Shown: positions 22,678 to 30,815 of the stretch, one piece after another
Layout: each line of letters starts with the position of its first letter
Position numbering within the stretch: position 1 is the first letter of the stretch
DNA from: Candidatus Nomurabacteria bacterium
GTDB taxonomy: Bacteria > Patescibacteriota > Minisyncoccia > Phycocordibacterales > SBAW01
Assembly: GCA_943349945.1 (NCBI GenBank)
Contig: CALQZS010000002.1
Coordinates: forward strand, 179,750 to 220,516
Reading direction: 5' to 3'
Length of the DNA stretch: 40,767 bases
The notes under the pieces: model-generated
Databases searched by the model: none
Seen by the model: the letters and a program-made list of their open reading frames with translations, nothing else
Told to the model about the DNA's origin: nothing
Made by a program: the position numbers and the translations under genes

Positions 22678-23415
22678 TTAAAATTGATTTATGAAGCGCA
22701 GGTCCGCCGAGTGCATAAGCCGCACGTCGTCTATCGCCCAGCGAAGCATAGCCAAGCGGTCGAGCCCCATACCAAAGGCAAACCCGCGATATTTGTTTGG
22801 GTCAACACCCGCATTTTTCAAAACATTTGGGTGCACCATCCCCGCCCCCATCATCTCTATCCAACGGCCTTTCAGTTTTTCAGGCACACTTGCGCCCACT
22901 AGTCGCATATCCACTTCGACCGAAGGTTCAGTAAAAGGAAAGAAACTGGGACGAAAACGTATTTCTACTTCAGCACCTTTGAATAGCTCTGCAAAAAATC
23001 GCTCGAGCGTACCCTTGAGGTGCGCAAGTGTTACATCCTCTCCAACAGCAAGTCCTTCAATTTGAAAAAACTCAGCTTCATGGGTCATGTCGGTCGCTTC
23101 GTTACGAAACACCTTACCTGGAACAATCGCACGATATGGAGGCTGTATGTTTTTCTGGAGCTGATTTTGTATATAGTGAATTTGGACTGGAGAAGTGTGT
23201 GTACGCAGCACATTCCCCGGCTCGTCTTTGATGAAGAATGTGTCTTGCATGTCGCGCGCCGGATGGTCGTGAGGCACATTAAGTGCGTCGAAGTTGTACC
23301 ACTCTGACTCCAACAGCGGACCATCGGCCAATGCAAAGCCCATGTTTGAAAATATTTGGTTCGCCTCGCGCATAAGCGAAGAGATGGGGTGCAGGTGCCC
23401 GCGCGGATTATCCAT
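22678..23415 (-). CDS. pheS: Phenylalanyl-tRNA synthetase alpha subunit, catalytic core only
   Basis: Charges tRNA-Phe. At 245 aa it comprises only the class II catalytic domain: RGHLHPISSLMREANQIFSNMGF start, DTFF, LRTHTSPVQ, motif 2 VFRNEATDMTHEAEFFQIEG and motif 3 GFAFGMGLDRLAML. The N-terminal coiled coil (about 80 aa in E. coli PheS) that holds the tRNA body is missing. ATG 23415 lies seven bases from TATAGT on the minus strand, a leaderless-type start, in a 46-base divergent region shared with the glycosyltransferase. Confidence 0.96.
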   Translation of the reverse strand: MDNPRGHLHPISSLMREANQIFSNMGFALADGPLLESEWYNFDALNVPHDHPARDMQDTFFIKDEPGNVLRTHTSPVQIHYIQNQLQKNIQPPYRAIVPGKVFRNEATDMTHEAEFFQIEGLAVGEDVTLAHLKGTLERFFAELFKGAEVEIRFRPSFFPFTEPSVEVDMRLVGASVPEKLKGRWIEMMGAGMVHPNVLKNAGVDPNKYRGFAFGMGLDRLAMLRWAIDDVRLMHSADLRFINQF

Positions 23416-23422
23416 ACGCTCT

Positions 23423-23455
23423 ACTATAGCCGTTTTTGGGCCAAAATGGTATAGT
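23423..23455. promoter_or_regulatory. Compact divergent leaderless promoter pair (pheS / glycosyltransferase)
   Basis: Minus: TATAGT (23423-23428), seven bases, pheS ATG. Plus: TGG-TATAGT (23447-23455), six bases, ATG 23462. The whole space between the two start codons is 46 bases and there is no Shine-Dalgarno sequence on either side. Confidence 0.65.
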
Positions 23456-23461
23456 TGGCAA

Positions 23462-24712
23462 ATGGATTTGGGACTCTATGGCATATACCTATGCCTCTTT
23501 TTAGGCCTTTATTTTGAGGTTTTTTTGTTTATTTCTTTTTTTGAAAAAGTGCCCGAAAAGAAGACTGTGCGGCACCCAAAACGCTATCCAAGCGTGTCGA
23601 TGATCGTACCCTGCTTTAACGAAGAAAAAACACTGGCAGGCACCGTTGAGTCGCTACTTGCGATGAACTACCCAAAAGATAAGCTCGAAGTGCTTATAGT
23701 GGACGACGGGTCAACCGACAATACACGCAACATCGGCGAAGCGTTGGCAAAAAAACACCCGCACATACAGTTTTTTAGTAAAGAAAACGGTGGCAAGTGG
23801 ACAGCGCTTAACTTTGGTATCCCGCACTCAAAAGGTGAACTTATTGGCTGCTTGGATGCAGACTCTTTTGTAGCAAAAGACGCACTGCTTGAAGTAGTAA
23901 AGAAATTTGAAGACAGCCCCAAGGCTGATGCCATGGTCCCAGTGATGAAAGTGCTTGCCCCAAAAAACTTACTCGAGTTGATGCAATCTGCCGAGTACAC
24001 TTTTGGTATTTTTGTTAAAAAAACATTCGACAATTTGGCAGCCATTTCGGTCTTGCCTGGACCGTTTTCTATCTATCGCAAAGAAGTGTTTAGTAAAATT
24101 GGGTTGTTTAAGCATGCACACAATACCGAAGACATGGAGATGGCTTTTCGCATGCATGCAAACCACCTGCATATAGAAAACGCACACACCGCAGTGGTGT
24201 ACACCAAAGTGCCCGATACGCTGCGCAAACTGCTTAAACAACGCACACGGTGGTCGCAAGGGTTTTTGCAAAACTCGGGTGATTATTCCCACCTATACTT
24301 CAATCCAAAGTTTGGAGACTTTGGGGTGTTGGTGCTCCCTTTTGGTTTGGCTCTATTTTTAGGCGCACTCTACTCCAGTGGGTACCTGCTGTACCAGATA
24401 CTCTCTACACTCGTAACAAAAAGCTATAACATTTGGACAAGCGGCGTCGTTGTGTGGCCGACCTTTAGCATTGAACACTTGTCATGGTTTTACCTCAACA
24501 CCAGCATGCTTACTTTTTTGATTATATGCGTGGCCAGTATGACACTAGCGGCTATTTTGATAGGCCGTCGTGTTGCAGGGGCAGACTTTGGTATTGCCAC
24601 ACTCCTTTCTTACTTTATGCTCTACGGCTTTATAGCACCGCTATGGCTTGCACGCGCCGCGTGGGGCACATTGTGGTCTAGAGAGACCGTGTGGGACAGT
24701 TCGCATAAATAA
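23462..24712 (+). CDS. Membrane processive family 2 glycosyltransferase
   Basis: A 416-aa enzyme with one N-terminal transmembrane helix (about 6-27), a cytoplasmic GT-A domain and three or four C-terminal helices (about 288-315, 345-365 and 370-400). The motifs of polysaccharide synthases are complete: DDGST at 81-85, DAD at 132-134, the acceptor-site TED at 222-224 and QRTRW at 260-264. The arrangement resembles poly-N-acetylglucosamine, hyaluronan or cellulose synthases, so it probably elongates and exports a β-linked polysaccharide, or adds sugar to a lipid carrier. ATG 23462 is chosen over an earlier frame start because of the -10 box six bases upstream. Followed after 28 bases by the thioredoxin-like gene. 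Confidence 0.9.
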   Translation: MDLGLYGIYLCLFLGLYFEVFLFISFFEKVPEKKTVRHPKRYPSVSMIVPCFNEEKTLAGTVESLLAMNYPKDKLEVLIVDDGSTDNTRNIGEALAKKHPHIQFFSKENGGKWTALNFGIPHSKGELIGCLDADSFVAKDALLEVVKKFEDSPKADAMVPVMKVLAPKNLLELMQSAEYTFGIFVKKTFDNLAAISVLPGPFSIYRKEVFSKIGLFKHAHNTEDMEMAFRMHANHLHIENAHTAVVYTKVPDTLRKLLKQRTRWSQGFLQNSGDYSHLYFNPKFGDFGVLVLPFGLALFLGALYSSGYLLYQILSTLVTKSYNIWTSGVVVWPTFSIEHLSWFYLNTSMLTFLIICVASMTLAAILIGRRVAGADFGIATLLSYFMLYGFIAPLWLARAAWGTLWSRETVWDSSHK

Positions 24713-24740
24713 GCATTAATGTAATTCAACAACATACACT

Positions 24741-25421
24741 ATGGCGCTTCAAAAATATATTATTGTCTTTATCATCACAGTAGCGATATTTGCCACCGCC
24801 TTTTACCTGGCCACCCGCCTGGACGCACGCAGGCTTGCAGACATACGCGCCACACAAGAGAGCGTCTCTATAGACATTCTCTCCTCAGAAACACAGTTTG
24901 CCCTACTCGGGAACATGGACTGCCAAACCATCTCAGAAAACCCGATACTCTCGACCGAGCTTAACTCGCTCGCGGGCCGCCTCTCGGTTGCAGAAGAAAA
25001 CCTAGGCACCACCAACCCCGAAGTAATCCGGCTTAAAAAGCAGTACTCCTTGTTGCAGATTAAAGACTACATTTTGATGCAGCAAGTCTCACAGAAGTGT
25101 AACCTCAAGCCAGTATTCGTGCTCTACTTCTACTCCAACGAGGGCAACTGTAGCGAGTGTGGCCGCGCGGGAGATGTGCTTACTTACCTGCGCACCCAGT
25201 ACCCAGGACTCCGCGTATATTCGTTTGACTACAACTTAGACCTCTCGGCCTTGCGTACGCTTATATCGCTCAGAGGCCTCAACGGCCAACTTCCCGCTTT
25301 GGTTATAAACAACCGCCCGCCGGTGTATGGATTTAAAACATTCGAAGAAATCCAGACGCTTATACCCGAACTTAAAACCCTAAGCACCACAAGTGCTGCA
25401 ACCTCCTCACGACAACGTTAA
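24741..25421 (+). CDS. Membrane-anchored thioredoxin-fold protein
   Basis: A 226-aa protein with an N-terminal signal anchor (about 5-25), a helical spacer (about 35-115) and a thioredoxin-like domain (about 122-215). The domain shows KPVFVLYFYSNEGNCSEC, with a CxxC at C137 and C140 after the first strand, and a cis-Pro position in QLPALVINN. Two further cysteines (C61, C120) lie in the spacer. Probably faces the outside and handles thiol/disulfide exchange; the CSEC dipeptide is not that of a known group. Likely co-transcribed with the glycosyltransferase. It converges with the tRNA gene. Confidence 0.75.
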   Translation: MALQKYIIVFIITVAIFATAFYLATRLDARRLADIRATQESVSIDILSSETQFALLGNMDCQTISENPILSTELNSLAGRLSVAEENLGTTNPEVIRLKKQYSLLQIKDYILMQQVSQKCNLKPVFVLYFYSNEGNCSECGRAGDVLTYLRTQYPGLRVYSFDYNLDLSALRTLISLRGLNGQLPALVINNRPPVYGFKTFEEIQTLIPELKTLSTTSAATSSRQR

Positions 25422-25439
25422 CTCGCACAGACTTTCTAT

Positions 25440-25515
25440 TGGAGCCGCCTCCCAGATTTGAACTGGGGACCTTCTCTTTACAAAAGAGTTGCTCTACCAA
25501 CTGAGCTAAGGCGGC
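25440..25515 (-). tRNA. tRNA-Thr (anticodon TGT)
   Basis: Minus strand, 76 bases including an encoded CCA. Acceptor GCCGCCT pairs with AGGCGGC, discriminator T. The D arm is GCTC-AGTTGGTA-GAGC, the anticodon loop is TTTGTAA (TGT reads ACA) and the T arm is CCCAG-TTCAAAT-CTGGG. The anticodon stem has one A-A mismatch at its top pair (27-43). thrS is in the same window but not adjacent. Confidence 0.97.
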
Positions 25516-25530
25516 ACAGAGAACTAACCT

Positions 25531-25558
25531 ACTATACCCGGGTTGGGCAGTTTTTCAA
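25531..25558 (-). promoter_or_regulatory. Promoter of tRNA-Thr
   Basis: Minus strand TTGAAA (25553-25558), 16-base spacer, TATAGT (25531-25536), predicted start of transcription about 10 bases before the mature 5' end. Confidence 0.65.
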
Positions 25559-25575
25559 CCACACAGCAAACTATA

Positions 25576-26007
25576 CTAGTCTACCGTAACCTTGGCGCTT
25601 ACCGCGCGGCTTTTGAGGAGCTTGCGCTTATGTTCGGCAACCTCGCGCAAAAAGGCAGAAGCCTCGCCCATGCCTTTGCGCGACGAGGTCGTTTTGCGCA
25701 AAAGATCCAACACATGCTCTAGCGCATATTCCGCCCAGAGCACTCCCAAAGCAGCTGCCCTGTGCACAAACATGCTTGTAGCGCGCATAAGACGACGGAA
25801 GAACACGCGCGTAAGCGTGGGGAGGATACGCTCTACCCACACCAGCGCTGCGTGGAAAAAGCTCCCCACAGGCGCACGCGCCTTGCCGCCCACTACCCCA
25901 CCCGTGTGCAACTCCCATTGCTTAAGCGACAAAAGCAGCACAATACCCATAATCGAAGTTAGTAGAGTTGTTATGAAGAAAGGGACCATATACAAGTTAA
26001 GTATCAC
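25576..26007 (-). CDS. Hypothetical membrane protein, 143 aa
   Basis: I do not recognise a family. A hydrophobic N-terminal helix (about 7-28, MVPFFITTLLTSIMGIVLLLSL) is followed by a basic, mostly helical cytoplasmic region with a second weakly hydrophobic stretch (about 84-97) and a charged tail. The start could be GTG at 26007 or ATG at 25989; neither has a Shine-Dalgarno sequence. It follows tsf by 37 bases with a GCCCGC/GCGGGC hairpin between them, and precedes the tRNA gene. Confidence 0.6.
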   Translation of the reverse strand: MILNLYMVPFFITTLLTSIMGIVLLLSLKQWELHTGGVVGGKARAPVGSFFHAALVWVERILPTLTRVFFRRLMRATSMFVHRAAALGVLWAEYALEHVLDLLRKTTSSRKGMGEASAFLREVAEHKRKLLKSRAVSAKVTVD

Positions 26008-26044
26008 GCATCAGCCCGCCTATGACAAGCGGGCGTGAGGTGTA

Positions 26045-26629
26045 TTATTTGACTGAAAAACAGCTGAGTTTGCTTACCTCGATGCGCTCGCCAAACTTTT
26101 GCGTTGCCGCAGAAAGCAAGTCGTTGATTGTTTTACTGTCGTCTTTAATGTAGGACTGCTCCAAAAGTACAATTTCTTTGAGTCGCGCTTGCACTTTGCC
26201 GCCGAGTATCTGCTCTTGCAAGTTCTCTGGCTTGCCCACCACTTCTGGAGCAAACATCTCGCGAAGTCCGGCAAGCTCTGCCTCACCCAAGTCCTCTTTG
26301 CGCGTATATTGTGGGCGAGTTGCCGCCGCGTGCATCGCAATGTCATAGGCCAACTGCTTAAACTCTTCGTGCTTGGATACAAAGTCGGTCTCGCAAGCCA
26401 AGAGCACCATGGCGCCCACCTGGCCTGTCGTGTGCACGTAGGCACCAACCACGCCCGCACCAAGAGAACGGTCGCCTTTTTTCTGTGCTATTTCGGCGCT
26501 TCGGCGAGACAAAACAACCAAGGCTTTGTCCATGTCGCCACCCGCTTCTTCGAGTGCTTTTTTGCACTCCATAACAGAGACTCCTGTACGGTCACGAAGT
26601 TGTTTTACTGCATCTGCGCCTATTGCCAT
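26045..26629 (-). CDS. tsf: Elongation factor Ts, short form
   Basis: Nucleotide exchange factor for EF-Tu. The 194 aa hold the UBA-like N-terminal domain (VKQLRDRTGVSVMECKKALEEAGGDMDKA), the TDFV motif (ACETDFVSKHEEF, about 79-91) and a single core domain; E. coli EF-Ts is 283 aa with two core subdomains, so this is the reduced form also seen in small genomes. TATCAT ends six bases before ATG 26629, so tsf probably has its own leaderless promoter in addition to read-through from rpsB. Confidence 0.96.
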   Translation of the reverse strand: MAIGADAVKQLRDRTGVSVMECKKALEEAGGDMDKALVVLSRRSAEIAQKKGDRSLGAGVVGAYVHTTGQVGAMVLLACETDFVSKHEEFKQLAYDIAMHAAATRPQYTRKEDLGEAELAGLREMFAPEVVGKPENLQEQILGGKVQARLKEIVLLEQSYIKDDSKTINDLLSAATQKFGERIEVSKLSCFSVK

Positions 26630-26635
26630 ACGTGT

Positions 26636-26641
26636 ATGATA
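26636..26641 (-). promoter_or_regulatory. Leaderless-type -10 box of tsf
   Basis: Minus strand TATCAT, six bases (ACACGT), ATG. It lies in the rpsB-tsf intergenic space. Confidence 0.55.
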
Positions 26642-26684
26642 CGTGAACGAATAAAAATATAGTATACCTCAAAGAGACAGGACT

Positions 26685-27410
26685 TTACGCTGCGGGAACT
26701 GCTGTTGGCGCTGGCTCTGGTGCCGCACCTACATTACTTTCGTATGTTTTTGCAACCTCACCCAAAATGTAGGCGATGCTTTGCAGCGACGCGTCGTTTG
26801 CAGGAATGGGGTAGGTAACCAGTGTTTTGTTGCAGTCAGAGTTAAGCAACGCCACCACAGGGATGTTCAGCTGCCGCGCCTCTTCTACTGCGCCGTGCTC
26901 GAGCTTTGGGTCCACCACAAACAATGCGTCTGGGAGTTTTTGCATACCGCGCAAACCGCCAAACATGTGGTCAAGGTCGACTATCTCGCGGTCGATAAGC
27001 AAACGCTCGCGCTTGGTAAACTTTGCTAACTCGCCCTTTTCGCGCAAGTCAGAAAGCTCGGTCAAACGGTTTACGCGTTTTTTGATTTCAGAAAAGTTAG
27101 TCAGCGTGCCCCCTATCCAACGGGATGCAACGTAGGGCTGGTTTAGACGCTCGGCTGCGCGAGTAAGTGCTTCGCGCGCCTCGGCCTTGCCGCCTACAAA
27201 GAGGATTGTTTTGCGCGCCTGCGCAAGCGACTGTACAAAAGCAAGCGCCTGCTCGATGCATGCAGCAGTGCGCTCTAGGTCAAACAATTCGGTGCCTCCC
27301 TTGGCGCCAAAAATATAAGGCGCAACAGAAGGGTGCCGACGCGAAGGCGCGTAGGCAAAATGTGCTCCAACGGAGAAAAGTTTATCAATTAGTGTCTCGT
27401 TTTCTTGCAT
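26685..27410 (-). CDS. rpsB: 30S ribosomal protein uS2
   Basis: 241 aa from ATG 27410 (MQENETLIDKLFSVGAHFAY). An upstream in-frame ATG at 27434 would add eight residues not typical of the family. Recognisable blocks: FDLERTAACIEQAL, ILFVGGKAEAREA, RWIGGTLTNFSEIKKRV, FGGLRGMQKLPDALFVVDPKLEHGAVEEARQLNIPVVALLNSDC and PIPANDASLQSIAYIL. The tail is Ala/Pro-rich. Order prfA, rpsB, tsf; the rpsB-tsf pair is conserved in bacteria. Confidence 0.97.
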   Translation of the reverse strand: MQENETLIDKLFSVGAHFAYAPSRRHPSVAPYIFGAKGGTELFDLERTAACIEQALAFVQSLAQARKTILFVGGKAEAREALTRAAERLNQPYVASRWIGGTLTNFSEIKKRVNRLTELSDLREKGELAKFTKRERLLIDREIVDLDHMFGGLRGMQKLPDALFVVDPKLEHGAVEEARQLNIPVVALLNSDCNKTLVTYPIPANDASLQSIAYILGEVAKTYESNVGAAPEPAPTAVPAA

Positions 27411-27484
27411 AGACAGACCAGGAGAGAGTACCATAGCGCGCCTTGGGATGCAACTCTTGGCCTAAGGGTGCCAAAGAGGCGGAA

Positions 27485-28465
27485 TTACTCTGACTCCCCC
27501 TCACCCTCCACGCCCGCCTGGGCAGCGCCAAGAGCGTCCAGAAGCGGGTTAATGCTGCCGGCAAAAATCGCCGGTAAGTTGTGCCAGCTTTCTTTAATAC
27601 GATGGTCAGTTACCCGGTCTTGGAGCACGTTGTAGGTGCGGATTTTCTCGGACCTATCCCCTGTGCCAATTTGCTCTTTACGGTCGTGTGATAGTTTTGC
27701 GCGTGCTTTTTCCTCTTCGTACGCCTCAAGTTTTGCAAGCAGCACGGCCAGAGCTTTTTCGCGGTTACCCAGCTGGTTGCGCTCGGACTGTGAGCGCGCT
27801 TCGAGCCCTGTTGGCTTGTGTACCAAGCGCACCGCAGTTTCGACCTTGTTGACGTTTTGGCCGCCGGCCCCACCCGAGCGAGAAAACTCCATCTCCACAT
27901 CGGCCATATTTATCTCAATTTTGTGTTTTTTGCGTATAGGCAAAATAGCCACCGACGCGGTCGAAGTGTGCACCCGTCCAGACTTCTCTGTTGCGGGTAT
28001 ACGCTGTATGCGGTGCACCCCTGTCTCAAAGCGCAGGCGCTCATATACGCCCAAACCCCGCATCTCCAGCAACACTTCCTTGTAGCCACCTAGGTCTGTT
28101 TTAGACTCCGACAATACCCGCACTTGCCAGCCCTGCTGGGCTGCATAGGCACGGTACATCTGCGACAATTCCTCGGCAAACAACGCCGCCTCTTGCCCAC
28201 CCACGCCCGCGCGCACCTCGAGCACTATCTCGTTGGGGAATTCTTCTTCTACCTTTTCTCTTTCGAGTATCTTTTCTATCTCGACAAGCAGCGCGGTTTT
28301 TTGCTCCTGTATACGCGCCAAATCCTCTTGTACCAAGTCGCCTAAATCGCCCGCAGACAGCTCGCGAACCTCTTGCTCTTCTGCAAGTAGCCGCTCAAGC
28401 TCCGCCGCAAAATATGCGGTCTTTGGATTTTCTTTATAGCGGGAGAGATCCGCTGCTTCGTTCAT
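27485..28465 (-). CDS. prfA: Peptide chain release factor 1
   Basis: Reads UAA and UAG and releases the peptide. 326 aa, slightly shorter than usual (about 360) at the N-terminal domain. The recognition motif is PAT ([22 protein letters not shown]), the RF1 type rather than SPF of RF2. The catalytic GGQ is in [17 protein letters not shown], where NVNKVE replaces the commoner HVNKT. The start codon directly follows the stop of rpmE with no gap. Confidence 0.96.
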   Translation of the reverse strand: MNEAADLSRYKENPKTAYFAAELERLLAEEQEVRELSAGDLGDLVQEDLARIQEQKTALLVEIEKILEREKVEEEFPNEIVLEVRAGVGGQEAALFAEELSQMYRAYAAQQGWQVRVLSESKTDLGGYKEVLLEMRGLGVYERLRFETGVHRIQRIPATEKSGRVHTSTASVAILPIRKKHKIEINMADVEMEFSRSGGAGGQNVNKVETAVRLVHKPTGLEARSQSERNQLGNREKALAVLLAKLEAYEEEKARAKLSHDRKEQIGTGDRSEKIRTYNVLQDRVTDHRIKESWHNLPAIFAGSINPLLDALGAAQAGVEGEGESE

Positions 28466-28678
28466 TTACTTTTTACCAGCTGCAGCCCGACGTGCTTTAA
28501 ACTTCTCTACGCGACCAGCGGCATCAAGCATCTTCTCGTTCCCGGTGTAAAACGGATGGCAGTCACTGCAGATTTCGACCGCAAGCGCCTCTTTAGTAGA
28601 ACCAACAGTAAAGACCCTGCCGCATACGCAGGTTACCTTTGCCTCTGGAAAATACGTTGGGTGCGTATCAGCTTTCAT
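28466..28678 (-). CDS. rpmE: 50S ribosomal protein bL31
   Basis: 70 aa with four zinc-binding cysteines (TCVCGRVF and [12 protein letters not shown]), the C+ form. [10 protein letters not shown] start and the [22 protein letters not shown] end are typical. Its promoter is the clearest leaderless example in the window: TGGTATAGT, six bases, ATG. prfA follows without gap, a conserved pair. Confidence 0.97.
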   Translation of the reverse strand: MKADTHPTYFPEAKVTCVCGRVFTVGSTKEALAVEICSDCHPFYTGNEKMLDAAGRVEKFKARRAAAGKK

Positions 28679-28684
28679 GCCAGC

Positions 28685-28693
28685 ACTATACCA
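28685..28693 (-). promoter_or_regulatory. Leaderless-type extended -10 promoter of rpmE-prfA
   Basis: Minus strand TGG-TATAGT, six bases (GCTGGC), ATG 28678. Confidence 0.7.
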
Positions 28694-28720
28694 CTGCTGG
28701 CACTGTGATGCAAACTACCC

Positions 28721-30094
28721 CTAAATATCCTTCAAAAAGTCGATATCCTGCTGGAATTTGTTTGCTTTGGCCACCACCGAGTCGCCATACGAGCCAATGG
28801 TGCTATTTGACGCACTACACGGACTACCCGAGAAGTACCGACACGCCGCGTTGCGCTCGGCAGTATACGTTTGGGCACCCGCGCCCAGGTCAGAAACATA
28901 AATTGCATTCGCCATCACGGCGTCACGCGCGATCCAAGGGTTTGCCTGGGGCACACCAAGTGAGGCTGCGATGCGCGGTGCAAACATTTGCCACGTCGAG
29001 GGGATAAACTGCGCCGGCCCCATCGCACCACCATACCCAAACGACTGCGGGCACGACACCGGAGTCGTCGACCAGTCCAGCCCCAGCGCTTTGGTGATAG
29101 TCTCAAACGGGACGGTGTCACGTGGAGACTTCATCACACCGGTAAACGGCGTACCCGTGTTTTTGCCTTTACCGTTGCCGGTTGTAAGGTCTGTCACCAA
29201 GCAGTTACCGACGTTTTTACCCAAGTCAGACTCCTGCGACAAAAACGCCAAAATGAGCGCTGCCCGGACACCGGTTTTGGCGGCTGCCTGCTGTGCATAC
29301 GAGACCGCATCGCCGAATTGAATCCCCGCCGCATCGCGCAAAGGGAAAAGTCGCGCCCGTATAGCGGCCGCTTTTGCCTGCCTGTCGGCAAGCACCTGGC
29401 TGTAGGTTTTTTCTTGGTCCACCGTAACAGCTAGCAGCTCTTTCTTTTGTGTCTGACTGATCGCTATGGTGTTTTTCTTTACCTCTACGTCCTTTTTGAC
29501 GTCCAGCTCTTGGTCTTTTTTTGCAGCCAAGGCGTCGCGCTCTTTCTGGGTTAACGCACGGGTAGATTTAATTTCTGCAAACTGTGCCTGGAGACTACGG
29601 TCTATGGCATCTATGGCAATAAGGTTAGAGAAAAACTCCGACAACGTTTCTGCAGAAAGCGCCAAAAACATCAACGAGCGCGTTTCGGTTTCGTTTTTTT
29701 CTCGCAAGAGTTTGGCGAGCGACTCGTGGCCGCGCACCAGACTGTTTTCGAGCGTGGAAATATGCGCTGTTTTTTGTTGTATCTCGTTAGAGATGGTATT
29801 GATGGTAACGTTGCGTTGTTTTATTTCTGTTTCTGCTTTTTTTATTTGTGCGTTAAGCAACGTCACATCCCCTTGCAAGGTGCCCTTTTTTGCCCGCGTT
29901 TCGTTAAGCACGCCTTGCCACTGGTCTATTTCTTGCTGAAGCCGATCTAACTCGGCCTGTAGCTTGGTTTTTTCTTCTTCGCTCAACACTTGCGCCTCTG
30001 CTACAGGCACCGGTACTGACCCCGTATACCAAAAAACCCCTATATATATAAGGGCAAATACGCCAACACCAAGTAGTTTTCCAGCCCGAGCCAT
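28721..30094 (-). CDS. Secreted coiled-coil protein with C-terminal lytic transglycosylase domain
   Basis: 457 aa. An N-terminal signal segment (about 7-23) ends near VAEAQ. A long coiled coil fills about 37-245 (EEEKTKLQAELDRLQQEIDQWQ onward), of the kind found in division-linked murein hydrolase activators. The C-terminal domain (about 260-457) is lysozyme-like: catalytic Glu E288 in ILAFLSQESDLGKNVG, then GGAMGPAQFIPSTW at 355-368 and a late ANAIYVSDLGA. Three cysteine-containing loops (C298, C348, and CRYFSGSPC near the end) suggest disulfides. It probably cleaves peptidoglycan glycan strands, with the coiled coil as regulator or scaffold. TATACT lies six bases before ATG 30094. Confidence 0.88.
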   Translation of the reverse strand: MARAGKLLGVGVFALIYIGVFWYTGSVPVPVAEAQVLSEEEKTKLQAELDRLQQEIDQWQGVLNETRAKKGTLQGDVTLLNAQIKKAETEIKQRNVTINTISNEIQQKTAHISTLENSLVRGHESLAKLLREKNETETRSLMFLALSAETLSEFFSNLIAIDAIDRSLQAQFAEIKSTRALTQKERDALAAKKDQELDVKKDVEVKKNTIAISQTQKKELLAVTVDQEKTYSQVLADRQAKAAAIRARLFPLRDAAGIQFGDAVSYAQQAAAKTGVRAALILAFLSQESDLGKNVGNCLVTDLTTGNGKGKNTGTPFTGVMKSPRDTVPFETITKALGLDWSTTPVSCPQSFGYGGAMGPAQFIPSTWQMFAPRIAASLGVPQANPWIARDAVMANAIYVSDLGAGAQTYTAERNAACRYFSGSPCSASNSTIGSYGDSVVAKANKFQQDIDFLKDI

Positions 30095-30100
30095 ACCAGT

Positions 30101-30106
30101 AGTATA
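30101..30106 (-). promoter_or_regulatory. Leaderless-type -10 box of the lytic transglycosylase gene
   Basis: Minus strand TATACT, six bases (ACTGGT), ATG 30094; no Shine-Dalgarno sequence. Confidence 0.6.
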
Positions 30107-30152
30107 GCAAAAAAATATCGCAGAGGCCCGAGGTTTTTAGATAAAAAGTGAG

Positions 30153-30791
30153 CTACTCAGCTGCAGCGTCCTCTGCAGGCTCCTCTTTTTTGCCACGCTC
30201 AACTGAAGTCTCTATTTGTGAGATATCCACAGGCGCGTCTTCTGTCTCTTCTTTTGCCTCAGATACCATGGCCACTACTTCTTCCGCATCGAGAGATATT
30301 TTTGCGGAGGCAGGGAGCTTAAGATCGCCCACAGTGATCTTGTCGTCGAGGTTCTTGAGCACCGACACGTCGATTACGATACTTTGTGGCAAGTCTTTTG
30401 GTTCGCACTCAATTTCCAACTCGTGCATCACCTTAACCAAGATGCCGCCGTAGTCTTTGACTGCAGGAGACACACCTTCAAATTCAAAAGGAACCGAGAC
30501 GGTAACGGTCTGGCCTTTTTGGATAACATAAAAATCGGCATGGAGCGTCGCCCCAGACACGGGGTGCGTCACCACTTCGCTTACAAGCGCGTCTTTTGGA
30601 GTATCGAGCCCTACCAGGGTAATCACCGTAGACTCACCTGCCTCGCGGAATACTTTTTCAAAATTTTTGCGGTCCAAAGCAATAGAAACAGGCTCTTGTG
30701 CACGGCCATATATAACCGCTGGCAAGACCCCTTTGCGACGGAGTACCGCCGCTTTTACCTTTGTGTCGCGCTTTTCTACCGTCAATTCCAT
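30153..30791 (-). CDS. rplY: 50S ribosomal protein bL25, CTC/TL5 long form
   Basis: Binds 5S rRNA. The 212 aa hold the bL25 domain (1-90: LTVEKRDT..., RRKGVLPAVIYG, HADFYVIQKGQTVTVSVPF) and the TL5-type β domain (about 95-185, YGGILVKVMHELEIECEPKDLPQSIVIDVSVL). An acidic low-complexity tail follows (VERGKKEEPAEDAAAE). It follows fba by 24 bases. A TATATT box lies nine bases before ATG, and GAGGG is close to it, so the start type is less clear than in neighbours. Confidence 0.95.
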   Translation of the reverse strand: MELTVEKRDTKVKAAVLRRKGVLPAVIYGRAQEPVSIALDRKNFEKVFREAGESTVITLVGLDTPKDALVSEVVTHPVSGATLHADFYVIQKGQTVTVSVPFEFEGVSPAVKDYGGILVKVMHELEIECEPKDLPQSIVIDVSVLKNLDDKITVGDLKLPASAKISLDAEEVVAMVSEAKEETEDAPVDISQIETSVERGKKEEPAEDAAAE

Positions 30792-30815
30792 AGCCCTCGA
30801 AATATACAGTAACTA

